Shown: positions 29,641-39,375, counted from the first letter of the stretch. The stretch: DNA of 64,000 nt from Diploptera punctata (GCA_030220185.1 JASPKZ010008351.1:1364001-1428000), one strand, 5' to 3'. A program made the numbers and translations. The notes: generated by a model not told the origin, from the letters alone.

Positions 29641-29960
29641 CAGTGAAGCTGCTTCGGTACACTGTACCTTCTTCAGACATATTAACAAATTATGAATTGT
29701 GTTCCAACTGATCTAAGCAACAATACAACAATATTTATTTAAATTTTTTAATTTAACAAAGGGGATTCATTCAAATCAAGTTCAGAATTTAACAGTTTGT
29801 TACTACTTTTCAATTTATTAATTTCTACACCCTCCAAAAGATCTAACTTCTTACCCTTTTCACAAACATGTAAAATTTCAAAATTTGGATCGAAACAATG
29901 ATTAAATTCTGTGCTATTGATGTACGCTGCCGAATTACAAGGTCATAAATCGTCTTGCCC
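29641..29960 (-). pseudogene. PLE GIY-YIG ORF end plus hammerhead-like motif
   Basis: On minus: STEFNHCFDPNFEILHVCEK then GKKLDLLEGVEINKL, the C-terminal part of a GIY-YIG PLE endonuclease. Downstream (complement of 29641-29680) CTGAAGA, stem II GGTAC/GTACC, GAA and AGCTTC form a variant hammerhead in which the fourth base of GAAA is G. This family differs from P1-P10. Confidence 0.6.
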
Positions 29961-30281
29961 AGCTGTAACTTGCCTTAAATTCATTGTACGGGATTTCCAT
30001 ATTCTTGGCTATTTAAGGACTTCAAATTGTATCATTTCAACGGATACAGAAAAACCATCTGCCCTTTTATCCATATGTAATACAGGAGAACTCTTTCTAA
30101 CTGTGGATATTTCGCTTTCTTTCCAATGAAAGATTGTCGATATTGTGATGTGTTTTCAAGTGTATGTTTTGTTTGAATCCACCATCACACACTTTCTTCA
30201 TCCACATCAACATTTCTTCCTGCTTTCATATTTCTGTGTTCTGCTTGCATAGGGCTCCACTTGTACCTTGAATTAGGAGGT

Positions 30282-30480
30282 ATAATTTTTTTATTTAACT
30301 TTCACGGGGAAAAAAACACTATGAGGTTTAATTTAAAAATTAAATTAATATTTTTAATATCTCACCTCATATCCTTTAATCTTCTAGACTGCAGTTTCGG
30401 AGCTATATCTCCATCTTCAGTAGCCTCTCGGCGACCAGTGTTATGTCATTTGTTGGCAGTTTTCTATAACTTGCTCTGCA
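30282..30480 (-). mobile_element. PLE left arm, family P5
   Basis: Terminus TTCACGGGGAAAAAAACACT then TATGAGGTTTAATTTAAA, tail ATCTCACCTCATATCC, and a minus hammerhead-like motif at 30384-30424. Right arm not found. Confidence 0.65.
30384..30424 (-). ncRNA. Hammerhead-ribozyme-like motif (P5), well preserved
   Basis: CTGAAGA (complement of 30414-30420), T, stem II GGAG/CTCC, GAAA, palindromic stem III ACTGCAGT, GUC cleavage triplet, stem I CTA/TAG. Confidence 0.7.
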
Positions 30481-30516
30481 CTGACCCATGTTTACTCACA
30501 GTGAACAGGAATGACA

Positions 30517-30730
30517 ATGAATACCGTAATATTTAATTTTAGGAAGTGATATTTTGAGGTTATTTTAATTATATTATTTTTAGTTTGATCATCTTAGCTC
30601 AATATTAATGTTGATTTGTTCTGGACAAGCTGACGATAAAACAGAATTGTTTTGAAACATGTCCAAGAACAAATCAACATTAATATTGAGGTAAGATGAT
30701 AAGACTAAAAATAATATGATGAATACCGTA
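30517..30730. mobile_element. Inverted-dimer PLE, family P1
   Basis: Flanked by ATGAATACCGTA (30517-30528 and 30719-30730). Here the left arm has the long tail (AGGAAGTGATATTTTGAGGT) and the right arm stops at TAAAAATAAT, the reverse of the 13.2-kb copy. Carries a + strand hammerhead-like motif at 30621-30670 with a GUC site. Confidence 0.9.
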
Positions 30731-31179
30731 CCTACCAAATGACCATCCCTTTTATTCTCATGTTAATGACTGATTGTAGCCCAAATGTACCATTATGTAG
30801 CCAGCAAAAGAAGCTTTGGAATTTACAACACTGCCAGATTTAAAAATGGTGTTGGCCTACTTCTGTTTTTTCACTGCTTCTTAGCGAAAATATAAGACAA
30901 ATATTTTTTCCCCAATTTATTATCGCAAAACTTGGATGCTGCATATAGACGCATGCAGCCTATACATGTGTAAATACGGTAATGCATAAATAATCAAATT
31001 CCCTGTAGTTCCATTTTTCAACACATGGTCATGGTTTCATTTAATTTAATGTTTGTATATAGCTGATGAATTTCTTCATGTGAGAAAAATTTTGAGGATG
31101 TAACTTTCTTTGGAAGAAAGTTAGATGTCATTGTCTCATGTCACAAAAATGATTGACACATTAAAGAAAATTATTGGAT

Positions 31180-31875
31180 ATGGAAAACAAATTATATCAT
31201 TTTTAGTCAGATCATCTTACTTCAATATTAATGTTGATTTGTTCTTGAACATGTTTCAAAATAATTCTGTTTTATCGTCAGCTTGTCCAGACTGGTTTGA
31301 TTTATGTTGCATTATGTTGCACACCCTGGATGTTGATGTCAGCTCCATCCTGTGGTTGGCCAAAGAACCTGCAAACAGGTCACGTTCCGTCGGTATTTCA
31401 AAATTCATAACTCTGTTTTTGTTCTTCTGAATATAATTTTTTTTCCCAAATAGTCACCTCTTTTGTATTTTCTAACTGTTTTAATAATTTAGTGTCTGAA
31501 TTTATATTATGTTTTTCAGACCAAACATGAGCAGCAACTGCAGATTTTTCTATTTCCCCATTTTTAATATTTCTTATGTGTTCTTTGGTTCTAATTTTTA
31601 GGTTTCTTTTTGTTTTCCTATATATATCTTTTCACAACCCATGCATTCAATTTGATATATTCCTGACTTTTTATTTTTATCAGTTTTTTCATTTTAGTTT
31701 ATTTATTTTAGTTTATTTAAACTGTAGTTATTTTTCGGTGCTAATTTAATATTTTGAAACGTGTTCAAGAACAAACCAACATTAATATTGAGGTAAGATG
31801 ATCCGACTAAAAATGATATAATTAAAATAACCTCAAAATATCATTTCCTAAAATTAAATATTAATGGAAAACAAA
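31180..31875. mobile_element. PLE copy, family P1, long left arm
   Basis: Flanked by ATGGAAAACAAA (31180-31191 and 31864-31875). The left arm contains a minus hammerhead-like motif (31243-31291) and a minus GIY-YIG ORF with a frameshift (31330-31700: WEKxYxQKNKN-type and CMGCEKIYI-type peptides); the right arm is the outer tail only (from about 31760). Confidence 0.9.
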
Positions 31876-31992
31876 CCCTGCATTTAGGAGGTCATTCCTA
31901 GTGTTGTTAACAACAGGAGTGATATTAAACCCATGGAGAAAATGCACATGTTACGAATGTGACAATGAGTTATAATAATTTTTATTGTCCAG

Positions 31993-32131
31993 GTACATGA
32001 CAAAACATACATGCAACTTCAGAGCTTCCTATCGGATCAACATACACGCGAGAACCATCCTATGCTCTTACAGCTTGTAGCTACCATGGGTCAGCTTATA
32101 AATGCTTGTGAAGCCTGGTTCAGAGAGGAAA
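31993..32131 (+). CDS. RELCH: RELCH exon 6 of window
   Basis: Acceptor TTTATTGTCCAG ends at 31992; donor GTAAGT starts at 32132. Phase 0 start, one base over at the end (A of Ile). Peptide VHDKTYMQLQSFLSDQ and LLQLVATMGQLINACEAWFR, corresponding to the MQLxSFLxDxxxQ...xxFGRVGPNAEPRFRxE region of RELCH. Confidence 0.9.
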
Positions 32132-32228
32132 GTAAGTACCAGTCCCTTAATTATAGGATTTAATTATTTTGAAGAAATTTGTTTTGAATTTGTGGGTAAT
32201 TTAATACAGAAATCAATTGACTGTAAAC

Positions 32229-33068
32229 AGATGGCTATAATGTTAATATTATTCGTTTTTAAACATCTTAATGATGGACAAATTATATTTGAAAAGAAGG
32301 CCTAGGTAGCTCAGATGGAAGAGCATTGACATAGAGAGTCAAAGGTCCTGGGTTCAAACCCCCAGTCTAGGCGTATATTTTTCTTTTCAAACATAATTTG
32401 TCCATCATTAAGATGTTTAAAAACGAATAATATTAACATTGAAAGAAGCACTACTGGCTTTATAAGTAATGTTTTAAAATTCCCAATTAGAAGTCTTCTT
32501 AATAAAGAAGCCACCATTTGCAAAAATTGTAGCAACGGCTCGTATCATTTGGGATTAGGGAATTAACTATGTATAAGAGAAAAATGTTCCGCGCCGTAGC
32601 CGAGCGGTTAAGGTAGGAAGCCTTGGCGCAGAGCTACGGGACTTGCGCTGGTTCGAGTCTCCATGGGGGAAGAAATTTTCTCATGGTATTTCGGCCAGTA
32701 TGGGACCGGTGCCCACCCAGCATCGTGAGGCAATTGGGTAGCTACAATAAGTAGCAGCTCCAGGTTGAGGAACCAGCTATAACGGCTGGGGGACTCGACA
32801 TGCTAACCACATGTCACCCCTACACTGGCTGTTGATCATCTACCTCTGTGATTGACACATGTGGATGTGAAGGGCCAGCAGCCGGCTGGTAAAAGGGTAA
32901 CCGCTGAAAAGTGGAAAGACCCTCAATCGGAATAAGAGAAAAATATGCATTTAGATTGGAGGCCTAGGTAGCTCAGATGGCAGAGCATTGACATAGAGAG
33001 TCAAAGGTCCTGGGTTCAAACCCCAGTCTAGGCATATATTTTTCTTTTCAAATGTAAGATGGCTATAA
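32229..33068. mobile_element. S1 SINE cluster with nested SB SINE
   Basis: Single duplication AGATGGCTATAA (32229-32240 and 33057-33068) around a tail-only minus unit (about 32241-32295) followed by two + units (B boxes near 32350 and 33013). A + strand SB SINE sits in the linker at 32588-32932, flanked by AAGAGAAAAAT. Confidence 0.88.
32588..32932 (+). mobile_element. SINE family SB, plus orientation
   Basis: GCGCCGTAGCCGAGCGGTTA at the 5' end, GGTTCGAGTCTCC B box, ending AAGACCCTCAATCGG. Flanking repeats (ATAAGAGAAAAAT) come from the S1 linker. Confidence 0.92.
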
Positions 33069-33105
33069 ATTATACTAGAAAACACATTATGCTACAAGAC
33101 AATTT

Positions 33106-33661
33106 AGGGCCGCATGCAAATACATTAGTCACTGGTGAGTTGAGTTTTCCGTGAGAACGTGCAAAGTTCGAATTAGCGAGTCACTTACTGGTCATGAATG
33201 AAAGTAGTTTTTTTTCGTAATATTGGCAAGAAATTACCCAGAATTCTCAGCAATAAAACCACTTCCGTTATTTTCGTCTGCTAGAGGAACGCATTTACGC
33301 TTGCATCCCGCAAATAATACCGTATACGACGACATCTGCATCGTGCGATATTATGCCGATTCTCTTGTTCTTCCAGTTGAATTCTTTGGTAGACTCAATC
33401 AAATTCCTCTTCTCCGCTTATACCGAAAACATGATCGAAGTCTTCAAGGTCTCACATCTTGGATAAAGCAGCAAGGTTTCAAACTACATCGGTTCCCATC
33501 GGGTTGCTCACAATTCATTCTCTGCAAAGTCACCTCGCCAGGTAGCTTAGGAATTTCGACAATTATTATCGCAAGAACAGATTTTTGAGTTCGCAAAAAG
33601 TCTTTGGATCCAACTTTCTCAGCAGAGAACAACTTTTACGGTCTAATGCATTCATAGATAT
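33106..33661. mobile_element. Non-autonomous DNA-element-like repeat, family D1
   Basis: Begins AGGGCCGCATGCAAATACAT and ends ATAGATATGACCCT, an imperfect inverted terminus. The most complete of three copies. Open + frame (33223-33588) and shadow frames are conserved as DNA but not obviously as protein. Confidence 0.6.
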
Positions 33662-33689
33662 GACCCTTAGACTGCAATAACATTTAATA

Positions 33690-33786
33690 AATAACTCGAG
33701 TCTGTATTCATCTGACCTCATAGTAGTTGAGTTCTTTTAGGACATGTTTCAAAACAAATATTCTGTTTATCATCAGATTGTCCTGT
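33690..33786 (-). mobile_element. PLE left arm, P9-like, with hammerhead-like motif
   Basis: Tail CATCTGACCTCATAGTAGTT, then a minus motif at 33736-33786: CTGATGA (complement of 33770-33776), T, stem II AAACA/TGTTT, GAAA, stem III ACATGT, GUC. The rest of the element is missing. Confidence 0.55.
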
Positions 33787-34125
33787 AGTATTAAGGGATG
33801 CAATAAGATCTGTTTATATTCACACATAGAAATGTGTTATATAATGGAAATGGGCAACTAATGACAAATGAGGGAAATTTTGAGAAGTGGCTGATTTAAA
33901 ATATGTAGGGACAATAATTACAAATAGGAATACGATGCACAAAGAAATTAAACATAGGCTCAATGCTATTATGCATTGACTCTTTGTCATCCCAACTCCT
34001 TTAAAAAAAATGTTAAACTGAAAACATATAAATCTGTTATTCTTCCAGTCTTACATGAATGCAAAACATGGACTCTTACTTTAAGGGAGGAAAGAAGATT
34101 ATGAGTTATATTTGAAGAGAAAAAT

Positions 34126-34388
34126 GTTTAAGTTATGTAGGTAGGAAATAACACTATGAGGTTTATTTTAATATTCTTTAGTTGTTTCTTCACTCACCTC
34201 ATACTTCTTAACTCCCAAGCAGACTCGAGTTTCTTCACTTCATTTGTGACATTCTCAATGCTGTATTACGTTGGACATCAGTTGTGAATGTTATACAGGA
34301 TTGAGAATGTCACAAATGAAGTGAAGAAACTCGAGTCTGCTTGGGAGTTAAGAAGTATGAGATGAGTGAAGAAACAACTAAACAATAT
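34126..34388. mobile_element. Inverted-dimer PLE, family P2, inside an S1 SINE
   Basis: The left tail TTAAGTTATGTAGGTAGGAA / CACTATGAGG and right tail GAAGTATGAGATGAGTG are complements; arms meet near 34275. Both arms have variant hammerhead-like folds (core TTGAGAA, stem II TCACAAATGAAGTGA, GAAA, stem III ACTCGAGT, GUC). The SINE sequence GAGAAAAAT | TTTTGC is interrupted. Confidence 0.75.
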
Positions 34389-34512
34389 GCAAAAATTTTT
34401 GCTAGACAGAGACTTGAACCCGAGACCTATGGCTTTCCAGGCCAAATGCTCTACCAACTGAGCTACCGAGGCAAGTTGTGATCTAGATGCAAATTTTCCT
34501 CTTATATACATT
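34389..34512 (-). mobile_element. S1 SINE head, minus orientation
   Basis: On minus, CCTCGGTAGCTCAGTTGG and GGTCTCGGGTTCAAGTCTC, followed by the AAATTTTTGC tail start. Not a tRNA gene: the anticodon loop is irregular and the tail is that of S1. Confidence 0.8.
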
Positions 34513-34861
34513 GTATTTGAGAATAAAGTTCTTAGGAAAATTTTTGGACCAAAAAGAGGTGAACAGACAGTGAATGGAGAAAACTATGCAATGTGAGCTA
34601 TATGATAAGTATAGGAAGCCAGATATAATAAGAACAGTTAAATCTCGTAGAGTGCATTCAGTGTAGGACTTCTAGACTGTGATGATCCAGAAATTGCATC
34701 TCTTTGTCTTGACGGAATAAGATGTGCTATTAGAATAGCATGCATTTTTCATATGACGGTATGTCAACATCTTAGTTGCAATTAAAAATAAACTAAGTAG
34801 CCTACAACATTAAATTAATATTGAGAAGCTAAAGCTATTATTATGATAGAAATAAGTAATC

Positions 34862-35125
34862 TCAGGAGTCAGACAAGGTTGTGGCCTCTCCCCTCTACTT
34901 TTTAACACATATATGAATACCATTGTAAAATATTTAATTTTAGGAAGTTATATTTTGAGGTTATTTTAATTATATTATTTTTGGTCTGGACATCTTACCT
35001 CAATATTATATATCAATAATATTGAGGTAAGATGTCCAGACCAAAAATAATATAACCATTGTAAAAGACTTTAGAGAAACAAAACATGGAAGTATCACTA
35101 TCAATAGAAATTTAAAATTAGATAT
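34862..35125 (+). pseudogene. LINE reverse transcriptase fragment split by a P1 dimer
   Basis: GVRQGCGLSPLLFNTYMNTI (RT motif preceding the catalytic box) at 34864-34930 and KDFRETKHGSITINRNLKLD at 35066-35122, both matching the LINE at 15414-16290 (PINRNLKLDAILFADN). The P1 element with duplication ACCATTGTAAAA separates them and a second P1 element truncates the 3' side. Confidence 0.8.
34919..35066. mobile_element. Minimal inverted PLE tails, family P1
   Basis: Flanked by ACCATTGTAAAA (34919-34930 and 35055-35066). Two tails only: TTAGGAAGTTATATTTTGAG ... CATCTTACCTCAATATT and its mirror; no hammerhead, no ORF. Confidence 0.92.
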
Positions 35126-35731
35126 AATAATATTTAATTTTAGGAAGTTATATTTTGAGGTTATTTTAATTATATTATTTTTAGTCTGGACATCTTACCT
35201 CAATATTAATGTTGATTTGTTCTTGAACATGTTTCAAAACAATTCTGTTTTATCGTCAGCTTTCCCAGACTGGTTTTATTTATGTTGCACAACCTGGATG
35301 TCGATGTCAGCTCCATCCTGTGATTGGCCAAAGAACCTCCAAACAAAGTCACGCTCCATCGGTATATCAAAATTCATAACTCTGTTTCTGTTCTTCTGAA
35401 TATAAATTTTTTCCCAAATAGTCAGCTCTTTTGTATTTTCTAACTGTTTTAATAATTTAGTGTCTGAATTTATATTATGTTTTTCAGACCAAACATGAGC
35501 AGCAACTGCAGATTTTTCTATTTCCCCATTTTTAATACTTCTTATGTGTTCTTTGGTTCTAATTTTTAGGTTTCTTTTTGTTTTTCCTATATATATCTTT
35601 TTACAACCCATGCATTCAATTTGATATATCCCTGACTTTTTATTTTTATCAGTTTTTTTCATTTAAGATGTTCAGACTAAAAATAATATAATTAAAATAA
35701 CCTCAAAATATAACTTCCTAAAATTAGATAT
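35115..35731. mobile_element. PLE copy, family P1, with intact GIY-YIG frame
   Basis: Flanked by AAATTAGATAT (35115-35125 and 35721-35731). The left arm contains a minus hammerhead-like motif (35221-35270, core CTGACGA) and a 128-residue minus ORF; the right arm is the outer tail only. Confidence 0.9.
35276..35662 (-). pseudogene. PLE GIY-YIG endonuclease fragment, family P1
   Basis: Open frame with KSGIYQIECMGCKKIYIGKT, RNLKIRTKEHIRSIKNGE, KSAVAAHVWSEKHNI, LTIWEKIYIQKNRNRVMN and a C-terminus QSQDGADIDIQVVQHK. GIY and YIG strands, the Arg of the helix and the downstream Glu are visible. Truncated upstream (no RT), so not an active element. Confidence 0.85.
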
Positions 35732-35860
35732 TATGTTTCAATACTCCTGTGTATCATCTTCACCTCCATCTAACTGTTGAATTCTTGCATTCTATTTGTT
35801 GTACTTGATACTTGGCAATGAAAAATTTTGAAGATTAATATGAGTGTTTGTTTGTTGCAG

Positions 35861-36023
35861 TTATTTTGCCTCAACTAGCAGGGATAGCCTTATATGCTTT
35901 ACAACTTACAAATCAAACTCGGAAAATAGATCTTGCTATTGCACTTGTTGAGGCCTTTTCATCTGCAGTATATTGTAACTTAAGTAAACAAACTATCAGC
36001 TCAGCTCTTCTTCCTGGTCTCAG
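35861..36023 (+). CDS. RELCH: RELCH exon 7 of window
   Basis: Acceptor GTTTGTTGCAG ends at 35860; donor GTATGT starts at 36024. Two bases complete Ile from exon 6; ends with AG of Arg. Peptide ILPQLAGIALYALQLTNQTR, KIDLAIALVEAFSSAVYC and SALLPGLR: matches the IPHLxxLAL...xRLDIATxLxEAYSA...FLPGLR block of RELCH. Confidence 0.93.
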
Positions 36024-36223
36024 GTATGTTATCTTTAATTAATATAGATTTATGCAATATGGATTTAATTTTATTTGTCCTAGTAAAAATCCTTCCTGTA
36101 ATTTTTTCATAACAGAACACTGTAACTAATCTTTAATACTACTCTGTCATATATAATACATGTCACATTATCATAAAATTATTCTTTAATTAGGGATTCC
36201 TCATATAAAAAAATAAAACCAAT

Positions 36224-36516
36224 GTTTAACTTTTATAGGAATTAATCACTATGAGGTTTAATTTATGGTGAAATTAAATGTTTCTTACCTCTCCTCATAT
36301 AAATCTTCTAAGTAGATCGTGATTTCGAGACCATAACGGTCTCATCTTCAGTACTTCTTTGGCGACTGATGTTATGTCGATCGGAAGAAACTCTTGTTCT
36401 TCCCTCTGTTGGTGGGCCGATAAACCTCTGGATCAGGTCAAAATTTGCGGGAATTTCAAAGTTCATAAGTTTTCCTTTGTTTTTCTGAATGTGGATCTTT
36501 TCCCAAACTGTGAGTT
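36224..36516 (-). mobile_element. PLE left arm, family P6
   Basis: Terminus TTATAGGAATTAATCACTAT then GAGGTTTAATTTA, tail CTTACCTCTCCTCATATAAA, minus hammerhead-like motif, and minus endonuclease C-terminus (NKGKLMNFEIPANFD-like). The right arm is missing; the 3' side abuts a mariner fragment at 36517. Confidence 0.7.
36310..36356 (-). ncRNA. Hammerhead-ribozyme-like motif (P6), best candidate
   Basis: CTGAAGA (complement of 36345-36351), T, perfect 6-bp stem II GAGACC/GGTCTC with loop GTTAT, GAAA, stem III ATC/GAT, cleavage-site C, and a perfect 5-bp stem I AAGTA/TACTT. Every catalytic-core base of a hammerhead is present, apart from the inserted U. Confidence 0.75.
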
Positions 36517-36752
36517 CACGGTGGCCTCCCAGGTCACCTGATCTAACCCCATGTGATTTTTATCTGTGGAGTTACGTAAAAGACCGTGTTTTTATCCCCC
36601 TATGCCTGACCCTCTTGAAAATCTGCAACATTGAATTGTTAAAGCTGTGAGTTCGATAACTAGAGACCAGTTGATTTGTGTGTGGCAAGAAATGAGCCGT
36701 TTTGATATTTGTCATGTAACACATGGTGCTCATATTGAATGCATAAAATAGT
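36517..36752 (+). pseudogene. Tc1/mariner-superfamily transposase C-terminal fragment
   Basis: WPPRSPDLTPCDFYLWSYVK, then LENLQHRIVKAVSSI, and CHVTHGAHIEC near the end. The SPDLxPCDFxLW block contains the third catalytic Asp of a mariner-type transposase. Only the last third of the protein is left. Confidence 0.8.
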
Positions 36753-37544
36753 GAAATTTGAACTTTTCTCTTTGCAGGAACGTTGGAATTGTGTTTACAT
36801 TTTTTGTAGTTTGGAAGAAATAAATGTTTGAAGTCTGTTCCTCCTCTCTGAATAGCTCTATATGATAAATGTATGACTCTATTCTATACAAATAGAAGCA
36901 GTCTCTGACATTTTCAAACAACTGTTTTTTTCTAAATGATATCTGTAGGCCACATTAGTTCTGGTAGCTTCAGTGGATTGTATCCAATGCATGCAATTTG
37001 TATTCCATAGTGCTGGTATAACTTTATCACATATATCACATAGTAGAGACGAAGAGTATATGTTACAGTATTGGAAGGTTCACCAAACACGACTACCTTG
37101 TGCACTTCTCTAGCCACAACGTGGTTCTCATAAGTATGCCAGACTTTGTTTTTTTTTAAGGTTATCTGAGGTAGTGTTAAGAAATATATAAGTAATTGAC
37201 AAAATTAGAGCTTTTGTATTGTTTATTTTTTATTATTTCACTCACCTCATACTTCATAATTCATAGCAGACCCTGGGTTTCTTCACATCTTTTGTGACAT
37301 TCTCAATGCTGCGTCACGTTCACAACTGACGTCCAACGGCCTTCTATCCTGCAGACTGACCTCCGCGCCATCTGGTGGCCGACCGAAGAATTTCCAAATC
37401 AGTCCTCTTTCTTTATAACCGGGTATTTCAAAATTCATAGTTGTATTTTCATTCTTGCATATGTAAATTTTTTCCCAAATTGTGAGTTCCTTCGGTTTTT
37501 CCAATTGTTTATACTTCATAATTCATAGCAGACCCTGGGTTTCT

Positions 37545-37766
37545 TCACATCTTTTGTGACATTCTCAATGCTGCGTCACGTTCACAACTGACGTCCAACG
37601 GCCTTCTATCCTGCAGACTGACTTCCGCGCCATCTGGTGGCCGACCGAAGAATTTCCAAATCAGTCCTCTTTCTTTATAACCGGGTATTTCAAAATTCAT
37701 AGTTGTATTTTCATTCTTGCATATGTAAATTTTTTCCCAAATTGTGAGTTCCTTCAGTTTTTCCAA
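37545..37766 (-). pseudogene. PLE endonuclease C-terminus, P2 copy 2
   Basis: Open frame: KELTIWEKIYICKNENTTMN, FEIPGYKERGLIWKFFGRPP, DGAEVSLQDRRPLDVSCERD and a stop within the hammerhead-like region. The same peptide is at 37283-37519 (-) and 37779-38000 (+). It is the last third of the GIY-YIG protein, downstream of the nuclease core. Confidence 0.8.
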
Positions 37767-37967
37767 TTACTTAAACAATTGGAAAAACCGAAGGAACTCA
37801 CAATTTGGGAAAAAATTTACATATGCAAGAATGAAAATACAACTATGAATTTTGAAATACCCGGTTATAAAGAAAGAGGACTGATTTGGAAATTCTTCGG
37901 TCGGCCACCAGATGGCGCGGAGGTCAGTCTGCAGGATAGAAGGCCGTTGGACGTCAGTTGTGAACGT

Positions 37968-38020
37968 GACGCAGCATTGAGAATGTCACAAAAGATGTGA
38001 AGAAACCCAGGGTCTGCTAT
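37968..38020 (+). ncRNA. Variant hammerhead-like fold (P2)
   Basis: Stem I AGCA/TGCT, then TTGAGAAT where other families have CTGANGAT, stem II TCACA/TGTGA, GAAA, stem III ACCC/GGGT with a one-base loop, and GUC. The architecture is preserved but core bases C3 and G8 are substituted in all P2 copies here, so it is either dead or a variant core. Confidence 0.5.
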
Positions 38021-38201
38021 GAATTATGAAGTATGAGGTGAGTGAAATAATAAAAAATAAACAATATTAAAAAACCTCATAGTGTTATTTCCTATCTACA
38101 TAACTTAATAGAGCTTTTGTGTTACCGTGACTTGCAAATTTCACAGATCTCTAGTTTTGCATTTGATGAGTGTATTATAAAAACTTTTACTTCTCTTTCA
38201 G

Positions 38202-38309
38202 ATATCTGGAGCAAATTAGTGGTCAGTCATTACCATCTCATCATGATACGGTACAAGCCATGATAAAAGGAGCAGAATCTCGGATTGAAGTGCAACGGCC
38301 TAATGAGAG
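38202..38309 (+). CDS. RELCH: RELCH exon 8 of window
   Basis: Acceptor TTCTCTTTCAG ends at 38201; donor GTATAA starts at 38310. The first base completes Arg; ends with AG of the next Arg. Peptide YLEQISGQSLPSHHDTVQAM and IKGAESRIEVQRPNE, matching the C-terminal EHEVILxxMIKECExKVE part of RELCH. Confidence 0.9.
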
Positions 38310-38541
38310 GTATAATATAAATGTGTTTTAGGGACATATGGTTGTATTGTTTCATTATCACAAGTTGATTTAACTCTTATCCCCAGTTTTTTTCTAGTTA
38401 ACTGAGAATTTAATATCTTTATAATCTACTTTCAATTCTTCTACATTTCCTTTGAAATACAATAGGAAGTAACATTAAGAGATATAATATAATAAATTTG
38501 GGAAACCTCATGAGAAAATATTATTAAAAGGTTTGTTCAAT

Positions 38542-39321
38542 AATTAAGAGGTTTTCATATTTGAAGAGAAAAATTATACGCTCAGACCGGGACTTGAACC
38601 CGGACCCTTGGTTCTCTAGACCAAGTGCTCTACTACCTAAGCAAGTACCAATCTAAATGCAAATTCTTCTCTATATACGTTGTAATTCCCACCCACCAAA
38701 TGCTATGAAGCCTTTGCTTCTATCTTTGCAAATGGCGGCTCCTTAATTAAGAAGACATATTTGGGAACTATACACTACATTATAAATGCCAGTACGGCTC
38801 TTTTCGATGTTTTTATTATTAATTTCATACATCTCAGTGATGGATAAATCATATTTCTTCTTCTTCTTCCTTCCAAGTATTAGGCCAAGGCCCGTTACGA
38901 TCCTATAGAAAATGTTCCCTCCAGCGTACTTCGGGAAATTCTCGTATAAGACTTGGAAGCATAATAATAGTCCCTCCGATTGGTTGCTGGCCAAAGGAAG
39001 GCAAGACCAGTGATGGGGCTGCCATCTTATAGCCTCTGGTCAGGCTTTTCTGGAGAAGAAAAGAAAATAAAGGAAAGAAGAAATGGAAGAAAGGAAAGAC
39101 TCCCTAGCCCTCGGATACCCTAATATAGCATCGGGGTCGAAAAAACAAGAGTTAACCAAGAGAGGTTAGATAGTAAAGTTAAAATAGTGCAAAACATTAA
39201 GAGAAAAATTATATGCTCAGACTGGTCTGAGCATATATATATATATTTTTCTCTTCAAATATGATTTATCCATCACTGAGATGTATGAAATTAATAATAA
39301 AAACATCAAATTAAGAAGTTT
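38542..39321. mobile_element. S1 SINE cluster with nested SC SINE
   Basis: Approximate flanking repeats AATTAAGAGGTTT (38542-38554) and AATTAAGAAGTTT (39309-39321). The minus unit's head reads GGTCCGGGTTCAAGTCCCGG; the + side retains only the tail (39235-39308). An SC SINE occupies 38866-39197. The target is a P4-type tail. Confidence 0.7.
38866..39197 (-). mobile_element. SINE family SC
   Basis: AAGTATTAGGCCAAGGCCCG on the left; body through ACCAGTGATGGGGCTGCCAT and CTAGCCCTCGGATACCCTAA, ending near AAAGTTAAAATAGTGCAAAA, as at 14336-14756. Confidence 0.8.
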
Positions 39322-39375
39322 GTTTAATAATTAAGACATTTTGTCGGTACATTCTTACCTCTTATGGTTGTTTTT

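Larger units (their letters stand above)
29459..30982. mobile_element. DNA-transposon-like element with TACCGTATTT termini
   Basis: Left end TACCGTATTTTCGTATGTAT, right end ATACATGTGTAAATACGGTA, an imperfect inverted repeat. The interior holds unrelated PLE sequence (29641-29960 minus; P5 arm at about 30282-30480; P1 dimer 30517-30730). No transposase recognised, so it is non-autonomous, and its boundary pairing is an inference. Confidence 0.5.
33885..34660 (+). pseudogene. LINE ORF2 fragment split by a SINE and a PLE
   Basis: Before the split: FKYVGTIITN-like, EIKHRLNA, then VKLKTYKSVILPVLHECKTW and TLREERRL. After it (34513 on): ENKVLRKIFGPKRGEQT. Together they follow the order of the thumb/C-terminal region of a common insect LINE (VKxYKTIILPVxxYGCETWxLT...NKVLRxIFGPKRDE). 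The join was broken by the S1 SINE tail and head (about 34115-34512), itself split by a P2 dimer. Confidence 0.75.
37206..38120. mobile_element. Three-copy PLE (tandem + inverted), family P2
   Basis: Flanked by TAGAGCTTTTGT (37206-37217 and 38109-38120). Two minus copies in direct tandem (37245-37510 and 37511-37770, period 262 bp) are followed by one plus copy (37779-38108). Each copy holds about 73 codons of endonuclease C-terminus plus the P2 hammerhead-like fold; the three encoded peptides are nearly identical. The outer tails point outward. A single target-site duplication surrounds all three. Confidence 0.93.

Noticed and set aside
29459..30982. Complete autonomous transposon
   Set aside because: No transposase between the TACCGTATTT ends; internal sequence is a mosaic of PLE pieces.
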